A stretch of DNA of 64,000 bases. It comes from Phymorhynchus buccinoides (Eukaryota > Mollusca > Gastropoda > Neogastropoda > Raphitomidae). Each line of letters starts with the position of its first letter. The stretch's first letter is position 1. This document shows, piece after piece, positions 10,501 through 22,091 of the stretch. The notes beneath the pieces were generated by a model. It saw only the letters and a program-made list of their open reading frames with translations. It was not told the DNA's origin and did not search any database. The translations under genes and the position numbers were made by a program. The DNA lies in contig CM065711.1 of NCBI GenBank assembly GCA_017654935.2, positions 25,950,058 to 26,014,057 on the forward strand. Direction: 5' to 3'.

Positions 10501-10640
10501 ACTGGCGGGTTAATCCCAAAAAAACACGGTCACACACGTAATGTTCTCATTCCTAGCTGGTGCATTATTTTGTACCAAGGTGTTCAAGTGCCACGGCTGT
10601 TGGGATGATCCCTGGAGTCTTTAAGCCAGGGTAAGACAAA
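10501..10640 (+). repeat. Dispersed repeat DR-2
   Basis: Element with the markers cacggtcacacacgtaatg, ctagctggtgcatt and gatccctggagtctttaag. Other copies lie at 22485-22640 (reverse), 32525-32690 and 60363-60530. A CA tract follows at 10665-10752. Confidence 0.65.
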
Positions 10641-11014
10641 GGGTCGTATATGTCAATGCTGTAGACACACACACACACACCATCTGAAAATAAAACATTT
10701 GACTTGACTTTCACTTTCACTTTGACACACCACACACCACACACACAAACACACAAAATACACACCCCTATGCATGAATTTTTTTTTTTTTAAATTTATT
10801 TAACCTTTTTGTGTAATACATTTTCTGTGTATATAAGAAAATGAGGGGGAAAAAACACAACAAAACATCATACTTACATAACATAACATAGAAAAGTAAT
10901 AAAGACAATATTAAGGTATATGCACTCAAGAAGAAAATAAACATGTAGATAAGCAATACTATCATAATAATTATACTATCAATGACAGACAAGGAAAGAA
11001 GCGAAGTTGTTCGA

Positions 11015-11164
11015 TGAAGAGAGAGAGAGAGGGGGGGGGGGGTAGAGAGAGAGAGAGGGGAGAGAGAGAGAGACAGAGAGAGAGAGAGAGATCGGGAGGA
11101 GAGGAGAGAGAGAGAGAGGGGGGGGGGGGGAGAGAGGGACAGAGAGAGAGAGAGAGAGAGAGAG
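11015..11164. repeat. (GA)n with poly-G interruptions
   Basis: GA repeats broken by three G runs of roughly 9-12 nt. Open frames through it are low-complexity artefacts. 10765-11014 is AT-rich with nothing recognised. Confidence 0.85.
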
Positions 11165-12773
11165 TTGATTGTAATCCAGTCATTGACACCATACTCGAGC
11201 TTTGAACGCATAAACAGAAAAAAACATGTAAACATATCGGACCCTGGGAGAGAAAAAAAAATTAAAAAATTAAAATGTGGGTTAATCCCTTTTTCCATTC
11301 CTTGATTACTGCAGACACATGGATTCAAGCAAAAATTAAAAAAACTTTAAAATATCTTAAAATGCCTATGCATGAATTGTGTTCCAAAGTGGGGGGTGGG
11401 CGTTTAGAAGGTACATACCCCTATGCACGAATGTTGTAAAGTGGGGGGGGGGGGGGGCTACAAGGTACACAAGGGCGTCGCCGAGCGGCAGACATGTCCG
11501 TCACCAGCAATGCCACGCACTTGCGACACCCCGTAGAGTGTCACATCCTGACACAAAATTGGAAGGGATTCTGTCTTCGAGTTCACGAGATACAGCTTGA
11601 AGAAGAAATATATAGCGCAAAGAAGGAAATTTCGGTTTTCACGGTCAAACTTCAAGGTCAAGGTCAGCATGGCGATAATTTATGCTCGGATGTTTTCTAC
11701 TCTAGAGTATACAGTACCACACACAATCTGAAGCGCTTCTGTCAAGTACAAATGTGGAAAATAAAGCTTAAAACCCAGTTTGTAGACCCCTACCACTTTC
11801 AAGGCCTACCGATCTCCCGGACCGTGACCGTGACCTTGATCGGTATGCCATCATCAGAAAGGGCATAAGCCAAAGTACCTCCATGCCAAATTTGAAGACT
11901 CTAAGACCAACGGTGTGATAATTCATGTTCGGATCTCTTTCGAATAAGGTGGCACACCTCCACACAGAATTTGAAGTGATTCTGCCAACCCGTTCGGAAG
12001 ATATCTTTGGGACAGACAGGGGGGGGGGGGGGGATACAAACCAGCCGACCGCAAAGTCCTTCACCTATGGTGACGGACAATAACCCTATGCACAAAAACT
12101 GCTCAAAAGTGGGGGGGGGGGGGGGGGGGGGGCGTTTATAAGGACATGGGCTTATACAAGGTTCTTTACAGTGATCCTCTGAAGGATTCTTACTATCTGA
12201 CTATGCCAATTATGCATACTGGTACTAGTGAAAGGAGAGGCGCCAGTATAATAATTAATATACTCGTTAGGCCGTGTACACACATAAGCGGGCATTCCGT
12301 GCAAGAAGAACAACAACAACAATAATAAGGTTTTTTTAAATAGATCCTTATTTTTGTTGATCTTCGTAAGGCATTGTTCATGCGGAAACCCCACGCGCAA
12401 AACGTAAATAAGCAAAAGAAAGTAGGGTAAACATTTTACGGATTAGGCCGTGTACACACATAAGCGGAGAAACCCGTGCACAATCCATAAATAAGTGAAA
12501 CAAAAAAGGGAAAAGATTTGCGCACGTGTCCGAATTTCCCCTATATGCGTAAACGTTTATCCTTCTTTCTTCCACTTACTTAGGGTTTTTCCGTACGGAA
12601 CTGCGCGCCTAATGTGAACTCACAGGGCCCACACCCTAAAAAAAAATTAACAAGACAGGCAAATAGACTAAGATAAACAATAAAAAAAAATAAAAATTAA
12701 AAAAAAAACCATGACTGTGATGTCCTTGGCAGATTAACAAAAATACTTTTTTAGTGACCATCCAGATTTTCCT
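11165..12773. other. Non-coding interval with poly-G runs and decayed repeats
   Basis: Poly-G tracts at about 11442-11457, 12020-12032 and 12111-12132. Sequences such as caaggtcaaggtcagc and ccaaatttgaagactc look like decayed DNA-transposon-derived repeats common in marine invertebrates, but no terminal repeats could be fixed. A gttaggccgtgtacacac-type motif occurs at 12268 and again at 12444, marking a local repeat of about 176-bp spacing. No coding region recognised. Confidence 0.4.
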
Positions 12774-13023
12774 TTAACCCTTTCACCGCCAGCCATTTTT
12801 CGGCCAAAAAATATCTATCCTTAAACCTAACTGGGTAGATAAAAACAAATCTCTGCAATATTGAGAATTCCTCTGTGACATATGTAACATGAGGCCCATC
12901 CCCACCTCCCCAAATCAAGAAAACAGGGTCTCCAGACAACAGGCACTGACCTGATGCCCTCTAGTGACATGGGTGTAAAACCAATGTGGTGACAAAAGTC
13001 GACATTGGCGCTGAAAGGGTTAG
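12774..13023. mobile_element. piggyBac-type MITE, copy 1
   Basis: Starts TTAACCCTTTCACCGCCA and ends TTGGCGCTGAAAGGGTTAG, inverted termini next to a TTAA (left) and a mutated TTAG (right). TTAA targets and CCCTTT-type termini are characteristic of piggyBac elements. A close second copy lies at 22818-23063. No coding capacity. Confidence 0.75.
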
Positions 13024-13737
13024 TATAAAAAATAAATGGACTATGCCCTCGCACAGAATAGAGAGAGAGCGCTTAGAACAGCATGACCTAAAAGAATGCG
13101 CATAACAAAATAGCTGCTCATTCCCTTTGCATTCCTATGGGCCACTATGTGAATAGGAGGACTACACTTTGCATTTTTGTTCATCACGCTGTAGCCAACA
13201 TAGGATGGAATATAGCTTTGATCTCGTTTTGGGGTTTTTTTAAATACAAAAATTGACTATACCCTTGATGATATCAACCATCACCCTTTACACTTCATTA
13301 AAAAAAAAAAGACAAAATAAAGTTATCTTGATAGCGTTATCTTAAATACTGCAAACTAACTACAAAGATAAACAGACGTTACCAAAGATACCACCAAAAC
13401 AAGATAATTTGGTCAAAGTAAAAACATGCCCTCACATCAGACAGCTTTTCGATTAGATTAGATTCGCTAAAGTCTGTCCCATGTCGTTTCAGATTATAAT
13501 ATTTATTTGCAAACAAAACATTTATTTAATAATAACAATGCATATTTCAAGAACCCCTTTGCAATTTCTTTCAACTTTTGCACAGTCAAGCCAATGTAAG
13601 GTTGCATTACACGGTAAAATTCCCCGTGGGGATACCCGGGGGGGAAGTTCTTTGGTATAAATAGTTCCCCCACCTTCTGGAAGTCCTGTGTCCTGGAAGT
13701 TCCGGTTTTACATTAGGTCATGTCAGGTCAGGTCAGA
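13024..13737. other. Non-coding, with a DR-1 fragment
   Basis: AT-rich sequence. 13620-13700 holds a DR-1 fragment (ccccgtggggatacccgg hairpin, then cccccaccttctggaag). A short AGGTC tract at 13717-13735 forms the microsatellite tail of the following minus-strand LINE. Confidence 0.5.
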
Positions 13738-15523
13738 GAATGAGGACAACTAGGCCTCGCGGCCTCTTAATGTGTCCTTTCTGATTATTTGTATTCTTTT
13801 TCATGATTGGCATGACTAGGACGCATTTGGATGTGTTAATCATATACACATTTCAATTGTTGATTCTTGGGGTCTTTATCGAGGAGGTTTTTGAACTGAT
13901 TAAGGTTAGGTGCCAATTTAATATGTGCTGGAAGAGAATTCCAGTACTTAGTGACTCTGTTACTAAAGAAATTCTTTCTAATGTTAGTTCTGCTGTATTG
14001 GGTTAGTAGTTTCAAATCATTATTCCTAGTTTTTGAGTAGTTAGAAAGTTGTAGCAAATGTTTGTTAGTAATATCAGAACTGTGAAAATTTTTATAAAGA
14101 TTTATCAAATCACCTCGTAGTCGCCGATATTTTAGGGATGGTAAATTCAGTTTATCTAACCTGTCACCATAATCTAAATTTCGTAATGCTTTTACTAGTT
14201 TGGTTGCTCTCCTTTGAACACGTTCGATAGCCTGAGACTGTCTTTTTAGAAAAGGATTCCAAATTAAGTTGCCATATTCCAAATGGGGTCTCACCAAACT
14301 TTTATACAAATTTACAAACACCTCTCCATTTAGTCCTATAAAAGTCCTCCTTATTAATCCTAACATTTTGTTTGCTTTATTAATTGCGGATGTTATATGC
14401 TTATCAAATTTCAGTTTTGGATCAAAAATCACTCCAAGATCTTTTTCTTCTACACAAGATTCCAAAACGTGTCTGTCGTTACCGTGTGTTATTTCGTACT
14501 CTGTTCTTGGATTGTTTATGCCCAAATGCATGACTTTACACTTATTTGCGTTGAAGTAAAGATTCCACTTTGCAGACCAGTCAATAAGTTTGTTAATGTC
14601 ATTTTGTAATTTATTAGAATTTTTAGATGAGTTGTATATTTTTGTGTCGTCTGCAAAGATTTTACAGACACTTTGTACTTCGTCAGGTAGGTCGTTAATA
14701 AAAACTGTAAAAAGAATCGGGCCAAGAATGCTCCCCTGTGGGATGCCACTCAAAACTTCTATGCCGTTTGATAACTTATCACCTACCCGTACTCTCTGAG
14801 TTCTGCCTGTCAAAAAGTTTCTTATCCAGCTTAACATGTTACCAGCAATACCATAGGCTTGAAGTTTAAGTAATAATCTCTCGTGTGGAACTGAATCAAA
14901 AGCCTTTCTAAAATCGAGGTACACTACATCAAATGCTTCCTTTTCATCAATTAGTTTTGTAAAATCATTCATTACATCAACTAGTTGGGACATACAGGAT
15001 CTGCCAGATCTAAACACATGCTGGCAGTCAGAGTATAAGTTAAAGTCATTCATATGTTTAACCACTGTATCCCTTATAAACTGCTCTAGTAATTTACACA
15101 CTATGCTTGTTAAGCTGACAGGCCTGTAATTTCCCGGATCTGTCTTAGTCCCTTTTTTAAAAATTGCAGTTACTTCTGCTCTCTTCCAGTCCATAGGAAG
15201 ATCACCCGTTTCTAAACTTTTATTAAACACTATGGTTAATGGTAATGCTAATTCCTCACTTAGTTCTTTTAATATCTTAGCTGGTATTTTATCAGGACCT
15301 TGGGCCTTATTAGTGTCTAGCTGCTTAAGCTTACTTTTAACAGCTTCTACAGTGACTATAATCTGTGCACAGTTAGCTTTTGGCTGTGATTCACTTTTCA
15401 TTTGTGGTAATGCTTCTGTATCCTCTCTAGTAAAGACACTTGCAAAGTAATCATTCAGAATATCAGCTTTGTCCTCATCTGATGTCTTTATGTCTCCATT
15501 TTGATCTTTTTGATCATTAACTT
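13738..15523 (-). mobile_element. 5'-truncated CR1/jockey-like LINE with intact RT
   Basis: Same family as the 4982-8620 element. The coding part spans 15523-13836, then a short 3' region with the GGAC...GTCC structure at 13777-13744 (hairpin AGGCC-GCGA-GGCCT; the second hairpin is lost). It is truncated at the 5' side near 15523, so the endonuclease and ORF1 are missing, as expected of an aborted reverse-transcription insertion. Confidence 0.85.
13836..15523 (-). CDS. LINE ORF2 reverse transcriptase, N-terminally truncated
   Basis: Open frame over the whole RT. The sequence enters in the linker (LNDYFASVFTRED near 15450), then QGPDKIP, AEVTAIFKKG, NYRPVSLTSI, YLDFRKAFDSVPH (first catalytic Asp), GIPQGSILGP, and the catalytic FADDTKIY near 14650. 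The thumb follows (LGVIFDPKLKFDKH, LYKSLVRPHLEYGN, AIERVQRRATKL), ending in FFSNRVTKYWNSLP and a stop at 13836. It copies element RNA at a nicked target. No stop or frameshift is visible in about 560 codons, so it is a young copy or under recent constraint, although the missing endonuclease makes it non-autonomous. The Met at 15401 is not a natural start, since coding continues upstream to the truncation. Confidence 0.85.
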
Positions 15524-15529
15524 AAGTAT

Positions 15530-15700
15530 ATTCAAATACTTGTAGCGGTGCCATAGCCGATCAGATTTAACCGAGGCGTGGTTACCGCTACACCTATCTG
15601 TATTAATACAAAATCGGGACTTTACTGGTTTCATACTGCCTCCGGGCATTGCCTCCAGTATTGTTCCCACCATATTTGTATTTACAAATGTCCCATATGT
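15530..15700. repeat. Dispersed repeat fragment with hairpin
   Basis: tgtagcggtgccat pairs imperfectly with gtggttaccgctaca (15541-15592). The block around 15640-15672 recurs reversed near 10105-10140. Confidence 0.4.
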
Positions 15701-15879
15701 GTCTGATTCAGACCAAGAGGACGTAAAACACCATTTTCGTCGTGGAAGTCCTGTGTTATACGATTATCAACATATCTTTATCGATTACAAATTTGGGACT
15801 TTCCTGGTATTGCAGTACCTCCAGGATCATCCCACCATCTTTATATCTAGTAATGTCCCACATGTGCCTGTTCCAGGCC

Positions 15880-16580
15880 CTCCTGAAAGTTCTGTGCTCG
15901 TAACATCCTCTAATCCGCCACTCTCTTTGACTCTGCCTCTTCCCTTTGCTTCCTGTCATCTACTATCTTTCTGCCTTACTTTGACTCTGCCTCTTCCCTT
16001 TGCTTACTGTCATTTACTATCTTTCTGCCTTACTTTGACTCTGCCTCTTCCCTTTGCTTACTGTCATTTACTATCTTTCTGCCTTACTTTGACTCTGCCT
16101 CTTCCCTTTGCTTTCTGTCATTTACTGTCTTTCTGCCTTACTTTGACTCTGCCTCTTCCCTTTGCTTACTGTCATCTACTATCTTTCTGCCTTACTTTGA
16201 CTCTGCCTCTTCCCTTTGCTTACTGTCATTTACTGTCTTTCTGCCTTACTTTGACTCTGCCTCTTCCCTTTGCTTACTGTCATTTACTGTCTTTCTGCCT
16301 TACTTTGACTCTGCCTCTTCCCTTTGCTTACTGTCATTTACTATCTTTCTGCCTTACTTTGACTCTGCCTCTTCCCTTTGCTTACTGTCATCTACTATCT
16401 TTCTGCCTTACTTTGACTCTGCCTCTTCCCTTTGCTTACTGTCATCTACTATCTTTCTGCCTTACTGGTCCATTCTCCACCCATTTTTCTTCTAAAAACT
16501 CTTCCAAAGATTTTCTCCAGCCGAAGACGGACAAGCTGGGCCTAAACTATTTCTTAGTTAGGCGGCTAACGGCAGCATGA
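15880..16580 (+). repeat. Dispersed repeat DR-1 with internal tandem expansion
   Basis: Forward DR-1 copy, beginning near a gaaagttctgtgctcg block and ending with cagccgaagacgga and aggcggctaacggcagc. Its ctctgcc/ccctttgctt block is tandemly amplified (15925-16466). The 293-codon open frame across it is only the periodic translation of the repeat. Confidence 0.7.
15925..16466 (+). repeat. 54-bp tandem array (about 10 units)
   Basis: Units start tttgactctgcctcttccc and contain tttgcttactgtcatttac and tatctttctgcc. The period of 54 nt (18 codons) keeps a frame open. The single-copy version of the unit exists in other DR-1 copies (33718, 60915), so the array arose inside the repeat. Confidence 0.85.
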
Positions 16581-17359
16581 CGCATCTGCACTCATCATGA
16601 GAGGAAACTGTCTGAGCGATTGACAAAGAAGAAAAATAATTACAAAGTGAACGTTTCCACAAGTCAATCATCAACCAACCCGCCCGCATAAAATGCAGCG
16701 TTCATGATCTTCGTGAACATTATTTGCTATTCTTCCTTTTTCTTTTCCTACTTTTCTCTAAATTATTACGTTGTGTACGCTCTCTCTCTCTCTCTCTCGC
16801 TCTCTCCATCTTTCTCTCCCTCTCACAAAGCTTACAAAAGAGAAATTGGATTGTTGTATATAACTTTGTGGTGCATTACCCGACTTACCCTATTGGTAAC
16901 TTACATATTATTGTTGGTTGGTCAGTCTATTCTTTAGTGTAAAATTATTGTTCTCTAGTGTATGTAAGATGATTTATTTTGTTTCTAAGAAAAAATCTTA
17001 TGAACCGATTTAGTCGCCAGTTAGGCTTATATTCTTTAGTTCATGGTTTGTGCTTCCTTGGCATTGGAGCATTGTTTGCTAATGTCAATAAAATTCATTT
17101 ATCAATTTCAATTTCTCTCTCTCTCTCTCTCTCTCTCCTGTTTGAAAATGGTTTTTTCATTTAAACTCATTGGTGAATGTTCTTTGCTTTTTTTCCCCCC
17201 TGTAATTATTATGCATTTCTCATGACGTTCGTATTTTTGTATTTTGTTGGAGGGCAGGATGAAAAAAAAAGCCTTGTTAGCTTATTCTTTAACCCTCAAT
17301 AAAGATCACTTTGACTTGACATGACTTGCCATTTGATGCCTTCTCGCTTTTTTCTGCAT
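16581..17359. other. Non-coding, CT microsatellites
   Basis: (CT)n at 16780-16806 and 17113-17136. AT-rich elsewhere, with AATAAA-like signals but no recognised gene. Confidence 0.5.
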
Positions 17360-17590
17360 AAATAGTTCCCCCACCTTCTGGAAGTCCCGTGCTTACTGTC
17401 ATTCTGCCTTGCTGGTCCATTCAACTGCCCTTTCTCTAAACATTCTTACAAAGATTTTCTCCAGCCGAAGACGGACATGCTGGACCTAGCTAGACCTATT
17501 CGGACTAGTGCCTTACTGGACCAGTAAGGCAGAAATATAGTAGATGACCATTAGCAAAGGGAAAAGGCAGAGTCAAAATCCCCCAGTATC
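17360..17590 (+). repeat. Dispersed repeat DR-1 fragments
   Basis: A forward fragment (cccccaccttctggaag at 17369, cagccgaagacggac at 17462) is followed by a short reverse piece (ggaaaaggcagagtcaaa at 17560). Poly-G of about 26 nt follows at 17763-17789. Confidence 0.6.
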
Positions 17591-18167
17591 CTCACGGGGG
17601 TTTGACAGTCATGTGCATGCATGCGTGTTGGGAGATCTATGAAAAGTAGGTCAGCTTGAGGTCTATGAAGGGGGATGGTGAATGCGGGGGTGGGCGTAGT
17701 GTGAGAAAATGCCTTTTGCGTGGAAACGCTTTTCGTATAATGGTTTGGATTATAGTGGAGTGTGGGGGGGGGGGGGGGGGGGGGGGGGGTGACGTAAATG
17801 TAGTTATCGTGATTTCGTTTCATGTTGTTCCTTATGATACGTGCATTCTTTTTTTAAATTTTTGCTCACATTTTAAACTTCTTTGTGAAGCGCTTAGAAC
17901 GGAGTAAGGAGACTAAGCGCTAAAACAATGGTTATTATTATTATTTCTAAGGCAGTTCATTAACATTTGATGCTCTCCGGCAGTGATGTCCCGAGGCCCC
18001 GGTCATAGGCCATTGACCTATTAAAATTGAAAATGTTCTATTGTGTTCTCCCCTGTCAGGACAAATGTCTGATTAAATTTTAACACTGGCACGCTTTGTC
18101 TTATTGATTCTACAAGAGCCAGGACATTGTCCTATTGATTTCTCTCGTCTCAGGACAGTTTGTCCTG
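17591..18167. other. Non-coding, poly-G run
   Basis: G-rich sequence and the poly-G run at 17763-17789, then unclassified sequence. No gene recognised. Confidence 0.5.
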
Positions 18168-18320
18168 TCACTTTTCAATCCTCGGTACATCACTGAGACT
18201 CTGGCATATGTTTTCTGTATTTCTTCCAACAAATTTTAACTGACGGCCCAGCAGCCTACACAATTTGTCACTGAGGCTGTCACCATGTGCAACAAAATAG
18301 GCCAAGAAAACTCTGGTCCA
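18168..18320 (-). other. Possible unrecognised coding fragment
   Basis: The minus strand reads VFLAYFVAHGDSLSDKLCRL followed by a basic stretch and ENICQSLSDVPRIEK before a stop. Composition looks protein-like and a tctggaccag-type acceptor would sit just upstream. I do not recognise the family. It could equally be a chance open frame or a transposon remnant. Confidence 0.2.
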
Positions 18321-18867
18321 AAAAATATACAACAAACAAACAACTACACGACAAGTGTAAAGTGACGTTATTTTATACGTTATTTTATTCACAAGAGACA
18401 AAACAAAACTACTGGATATTTCGGCGAACGCACCATTATCAACACAGACAAACAATTAAACAGCAAATATAGCAAAAGGAGCAAAAAGCAGGCAACAGAA
18501 GGAGCAAAAAAACAAACAAGATCAAAAGTTTAAAAAAATACTTTCCCTCTACAGTCCAACGCGTAAATCAATTCCTATTTTTAGTTCAAAAAAGAAAAGA
18601 AAAAAGAAGGAAATTAAGCAAGTAAGTCATACGAGTCATAATGCTTCAACTTGGCATGATTCACATGAAATCACATGTTGGTCTTTATCCAATAAAAAAT
18701 ATTGTTATGATTATTATATTGAAGAGCTGAAGGGAAATATGAATAGGAATATCAGTACACTCTGAATATTTCCTCGGGCTCCATGTTTTTCATTCAGTGG
18801 AATATCGATCAGTCAACAGAAGTGTGGAGGTTTTTTCCCCATCTTTTACTGTTTGGCATTTTGGGTA
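18321..18867. other. No gene recognised
   Basis: A-rich unclassified sequence. Confidence 0.4.
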
Positions 18868-19034
18868 CAGTGGAACCTCCCTTATAAGACCTTCGAAAAT
18901 CATCCAAAATGAGGTCTTATATGGGAGGAGTCTTATAAGGGAGGTAATTTTAATACATGTACTTGCAAAGAAGGGCAATGTCTCAGAGAAGTAGGTCTTA
19001 TGTGGGAGGGAGTCTTATAAGGGAGGTTCCACTG
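18868..19034 (-). mobile_element. pogo/Tigger-like MITE, copy C
   Basis: CAGTGGAACCTCCC...GGAGGTTCCACTG termini with TA on both sides (18866-18867, 19035-19036). Same orientation as copy A. Confidence 0.8.
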
Positions 19035-19044
19035 TATTTGGTAA

Positions 19045-19282
19045 ATCGTCAGTGAAGTTCAAAAACCTCGTATCTCGATTTTGGGTTTTTTGAGTTAGAT
19101 ACCCCAAAAAAAATTTTAAATAATTTTAACAAAATGCAGGACTAAACTCGCAATGTCTTGAACAACATATTCATCATAGTTAGTCAATTGTGGTCAACGC
19201 GGTTAATTTTTAAAAGTTTTTTTCATTTTTCTCAAAACTACCAAAATTGAGATACAAGGTTTTTTTGAATTTCACTGACGAT
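19045..19282. mobile_element. Foldback MITE-like element
   Basis: The left arm starts atcgtcagtgaagttcaaaa and continues with cctcgtatctcgattttg. The right arm is its inverse, ending in tttcactgacgat. Arms are about 40 bp around a 150-bp AT-rich centre. No coding capacity; superfamily unclear. Confidence 0.6.
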
Positions 19283-19859
19283 ACTCTAGTCACAGAGACT
19301 TATCTCTTTGAAATTTGGGCTGCTCTTCCCCGGAGAGCACGTCGTTGCAAGCACAGCGCCTACCCCTTTTTTTTCAAGGTGGGGGGGGGGTTGAACAGGG
19401 TGAAGAGGGGGGGGGGAGGCTTGGGAAACCTAGTTATCAATTTGGCCATACCAGGCAGCAGGATTTCTCCTTGCTCTTATTGATTTTTAACTGCCGTGGG
19501 ATTTTACTTTTTTTTTTTTTCCCCTTGCAAAGAAGGTTCTCTTCTTCCATATAATGCATGTTACAACAAGACATTCTTTTAAATAACTAAATAACCCAAT
19601 CATTAACTCAATCATACTGAATAGCCATCATTATCAAACAAACAAATCAGCATATACATTAGCAGCAATTGAAAATAAATCTCCTCTAAAGAATCCACTA
19701 GTTTATCATAAAACCAGCTTCACAAGGGTTTTATCTATAATATAAGAACAAAGGAAAGAAAAACAAAACAAAAAAATAGAACATAAAGGGAACATAAAAA
19801 GGGGTGCGTGTGATTATGATCAACATGAACATTTTGAAAATAGAATAACAAAGGTATGA
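19283..19859. other. No gene recognised
   Basis: Two poly-G runs near 19381-19415, otherwise AT-rich unclassified sequence. Confidence 0.4.
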
Positions 19860-20056
19860 CAAAGAAAAGCAGCTGTGGGAATTTTACGCGCGTAAAGCGC
19901 ACGGTTCAGACTAAGCTTTAAGTCCCCCATCCGAAGGAATCAACGTTCAGGTCGACTTTCCTGTCAAACTAGAAAGTAAGGGCGAGGCCGGGATTCGAAC
20001 CCGGGTCACTCACTGCATTGAAATTGGCAGGCGAACGTCTTGTCCACTCTGCCCCC
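19860..20056 (-). mobile_element. tRNA-derived SINE (minus strand)
   Basis: The minus strand from 20056 has a tRNA-like head with an A-box-like gcagagtggacaag and a strong B box (gggttcgaatcccgg), followed by a non-tRNA body. The head cannot fold as a normal tRNA acceptor with CCA-compatible ends, so I call a SINE and not a tRNA gene. It abuts the 79-bp array. Confidence 0.6.
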
Positions 20057-20690
20057 TTCCTTCCAAGGTTCTGCTGACCAACACCCTGTTAGTGCTGTCT
20101 AACTGTCCGTGTCCAGCCTCAGTCTGTAGGTGTTGGTCCTTCCTAGGTTCTGCTGACCAACACCCTGATAGAGCTGTCTAACTGTCCGTGTCCAGCCTCA
20201 GTCTGTAGGTGTTGTTCCTTCCAAGGTTCTGCTGACCAACACCATGATAGTGCTGTCTAACTGTCCGTGTCCAGCCTCAGTCTGTAGGTGTTAGTCCTTC
20301 CCAGGTTCTGCTGACCAACACCCTGATGGTGCTGTCTAACTGTCCGTGTCCAGCCTCAGTCTGTAGGTGTTAGTCCTTCCCAGGTTCTGCTGACCAACAC
20401 CCTGATGGTGCTGTCTAACTGTCCATGTCCAGCCTCAGTCTGTGTTGGTCCTTCCCAGGTTCTGCTGACCAACACCCTGACAGTGCTGTCTAACTGTCCG
20501 TGTCCAGCCTCAGTCCGTGTTGTTCCTTCCCAGGTTCTGCTGACCAACACCCTGATAGAGCTGTCTAACTGTCCGTGTCCAGCCTCAGTCTGTAGGTGTT
20601 GGTCCTTCCCAGGTTCTGCTGACCAACACCCTGATAGAGCTGTCTAACTGTCCATGTCCAGCCTCTGGTTGTCCTGTCCCCTGCAGTAGC
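20057..20690 (+). repeat. 79-bp tandem array (about 8 units)
   Basis: Units begin tccttcccaggttctgctga and contain ctgtctaactgtccgtgtcc and cagcctcagtctgtaggtg. Period 79 nt, with a few units 4-6 nt shorter. Each contains a pyrimidine-rich stretch ending cccag on the plus strand. No gene. Confidence 0.9.
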
Positions 20691-20984
20691 GAATTGAATG
20701 ATGTCGACAGTCCCATTTAACCTTTACAACCTGTGATTTAAGGTCATCTGAAACGTAAGTGACAGTTCCTGGTCCTGGGGGTGAACCATCCTGAAATGAA
20801 ACCACCAAAAAAAATCATCAAGAACAAGAGCAAACATCCGTCCTTTTAGTACGCTATGGTTACAAGAGAACTTTACCCATTTTCTTGTCTCTCGACTGTT
20901 AGAATGTTTTTCTGAGAGCATGTGTGCGTTTGATATTCTTTCTTGCTTTGTGCGCTGCGTCATATTTACTCTGCTTTCATGGTA
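20691..20984. other. No gene recognised
   Basis: Unclassified single-copy-looking sequence. Confidence 0.4.
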
Positions 20985-21160
20985 CAGTGGAACCTCCCTT
21001 ATAAGACCTCCCATTATAAGACTCCTTCCCTTATAAGGCCTACTTCTCTGAAGCATTGCCATTCTTTGCAAGTATTAAAATTACCTCCCTTATAAGACCT
21101 TCAAAAATCATCCAAAATGAGGTCTTATAAGGGAGGGGTCTTATAATGGAGGTTCCACTG
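20985..21160 (+). mobile_element. pogo/Tigger-like MITE, copy D
   Basis: CAGTGGAACCTCCC...GGAGGTTCCACTG termini between TA dinucleotides (20983-20984, 21161-21162). Confidence 0.8.
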
Positions 21161-21389
21161 TACATGTTCTGTGAAAACCAGAGCGTAGCCTATATTTGCT
21201 ATTCATTATCACGTAAACTGTTCAGATATGTATACACCAAGAAATATAGTTATATTTTAACTCCTAAGTAAAAAAAAAGGGGCGAATACTGATAAGTGAC
21301 AACATCAATGACAACACATATCAAAACTGAAGTAAAGTGAAAATGGGTACAACTATTCAGAACGGCTAGCACACATTTTTTCTTCTTCT

Positions 21390-21670
21390 TCTTCGATCGT
21401 TCAGACAGTGTCCTGTCATATGAGCGCAGATGATGAGAAATAGTTAGGCCCAGAATGGCCGTCTTCGACTGGACAAAAATCTTTGCAAGAGTTTCTAGAA
21501 CAAAAGGCAGGAGAACGGACCGGAAAGGCAGAAAGATAGTAGATTGGACAGTTTGGTTAATTAATAATCAATTGATTGATTACACTGAATTATCAGACAG
21601 AAAGATAGTAGATTGGACAGTTTGGTTAATTAATAATCAAATGATTGACTACACTGAATTGTCAGACAGT
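21390..21670 (-). repeat. DR-1 fragment followed by a 69-bp duplication
   Basis: A reverse DR-1 fragment (gtgtcctgtcatatgagcgc, ggaaaggcagaaagatag) leads into two 69-bp units at 21529-21667 containing gattggacagtttggttaat. No coding. Confidence 0.6.
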
Positions 21671-22029
21671 TAGAAAAGGACAAAAGAGACAAGAAACTGA
21701 AACTGGACAGCTGGGTTTCGGATTCTGTGACCTGAACAAGCCGGGGGTGTGGCTGGGAGTTGGGACTCGGAATAAGCGGCGTGGGAGCAATGCCACTGTA
21801 CGGCCCAGAATCTTTTTTAAATATTACTCCTTCTTCTATCTTGCAACAAACGCTTTTCTATTACCTGATATATTTCTCAAATCCTATCTCATCCCGTGCT
21901 GCGCATCTTCGTCTTTGAACCCCTGTATATGTCAATAACTGCCGATAAACGGCAGGTGGACATTACTGTAAGAAGAAGAAGAAGATGGGACAGCAACAAC
22001 AAAAAAGGAAGAAAAAAAAGAGGAACTGA

Positions 22030-22091
22030 AAGCCAAGAAAAGGCATTATGATTTATGTTAAAGCCAAGAAAAGGCATTATGATTTATGTTA
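22030..22091 (+). repeat. 31-bp direct duplication
   Basis: Two perfect adjacent copies of a unit starting aagccaagaaaaggcattat. Confidence 0.9.

Noticed and set aside
19981..20056. tRNA gene on the minus strand
   Set aside because: Good B box but a poor A box and no consistent acceptor stem; followed by a SINE-like body.
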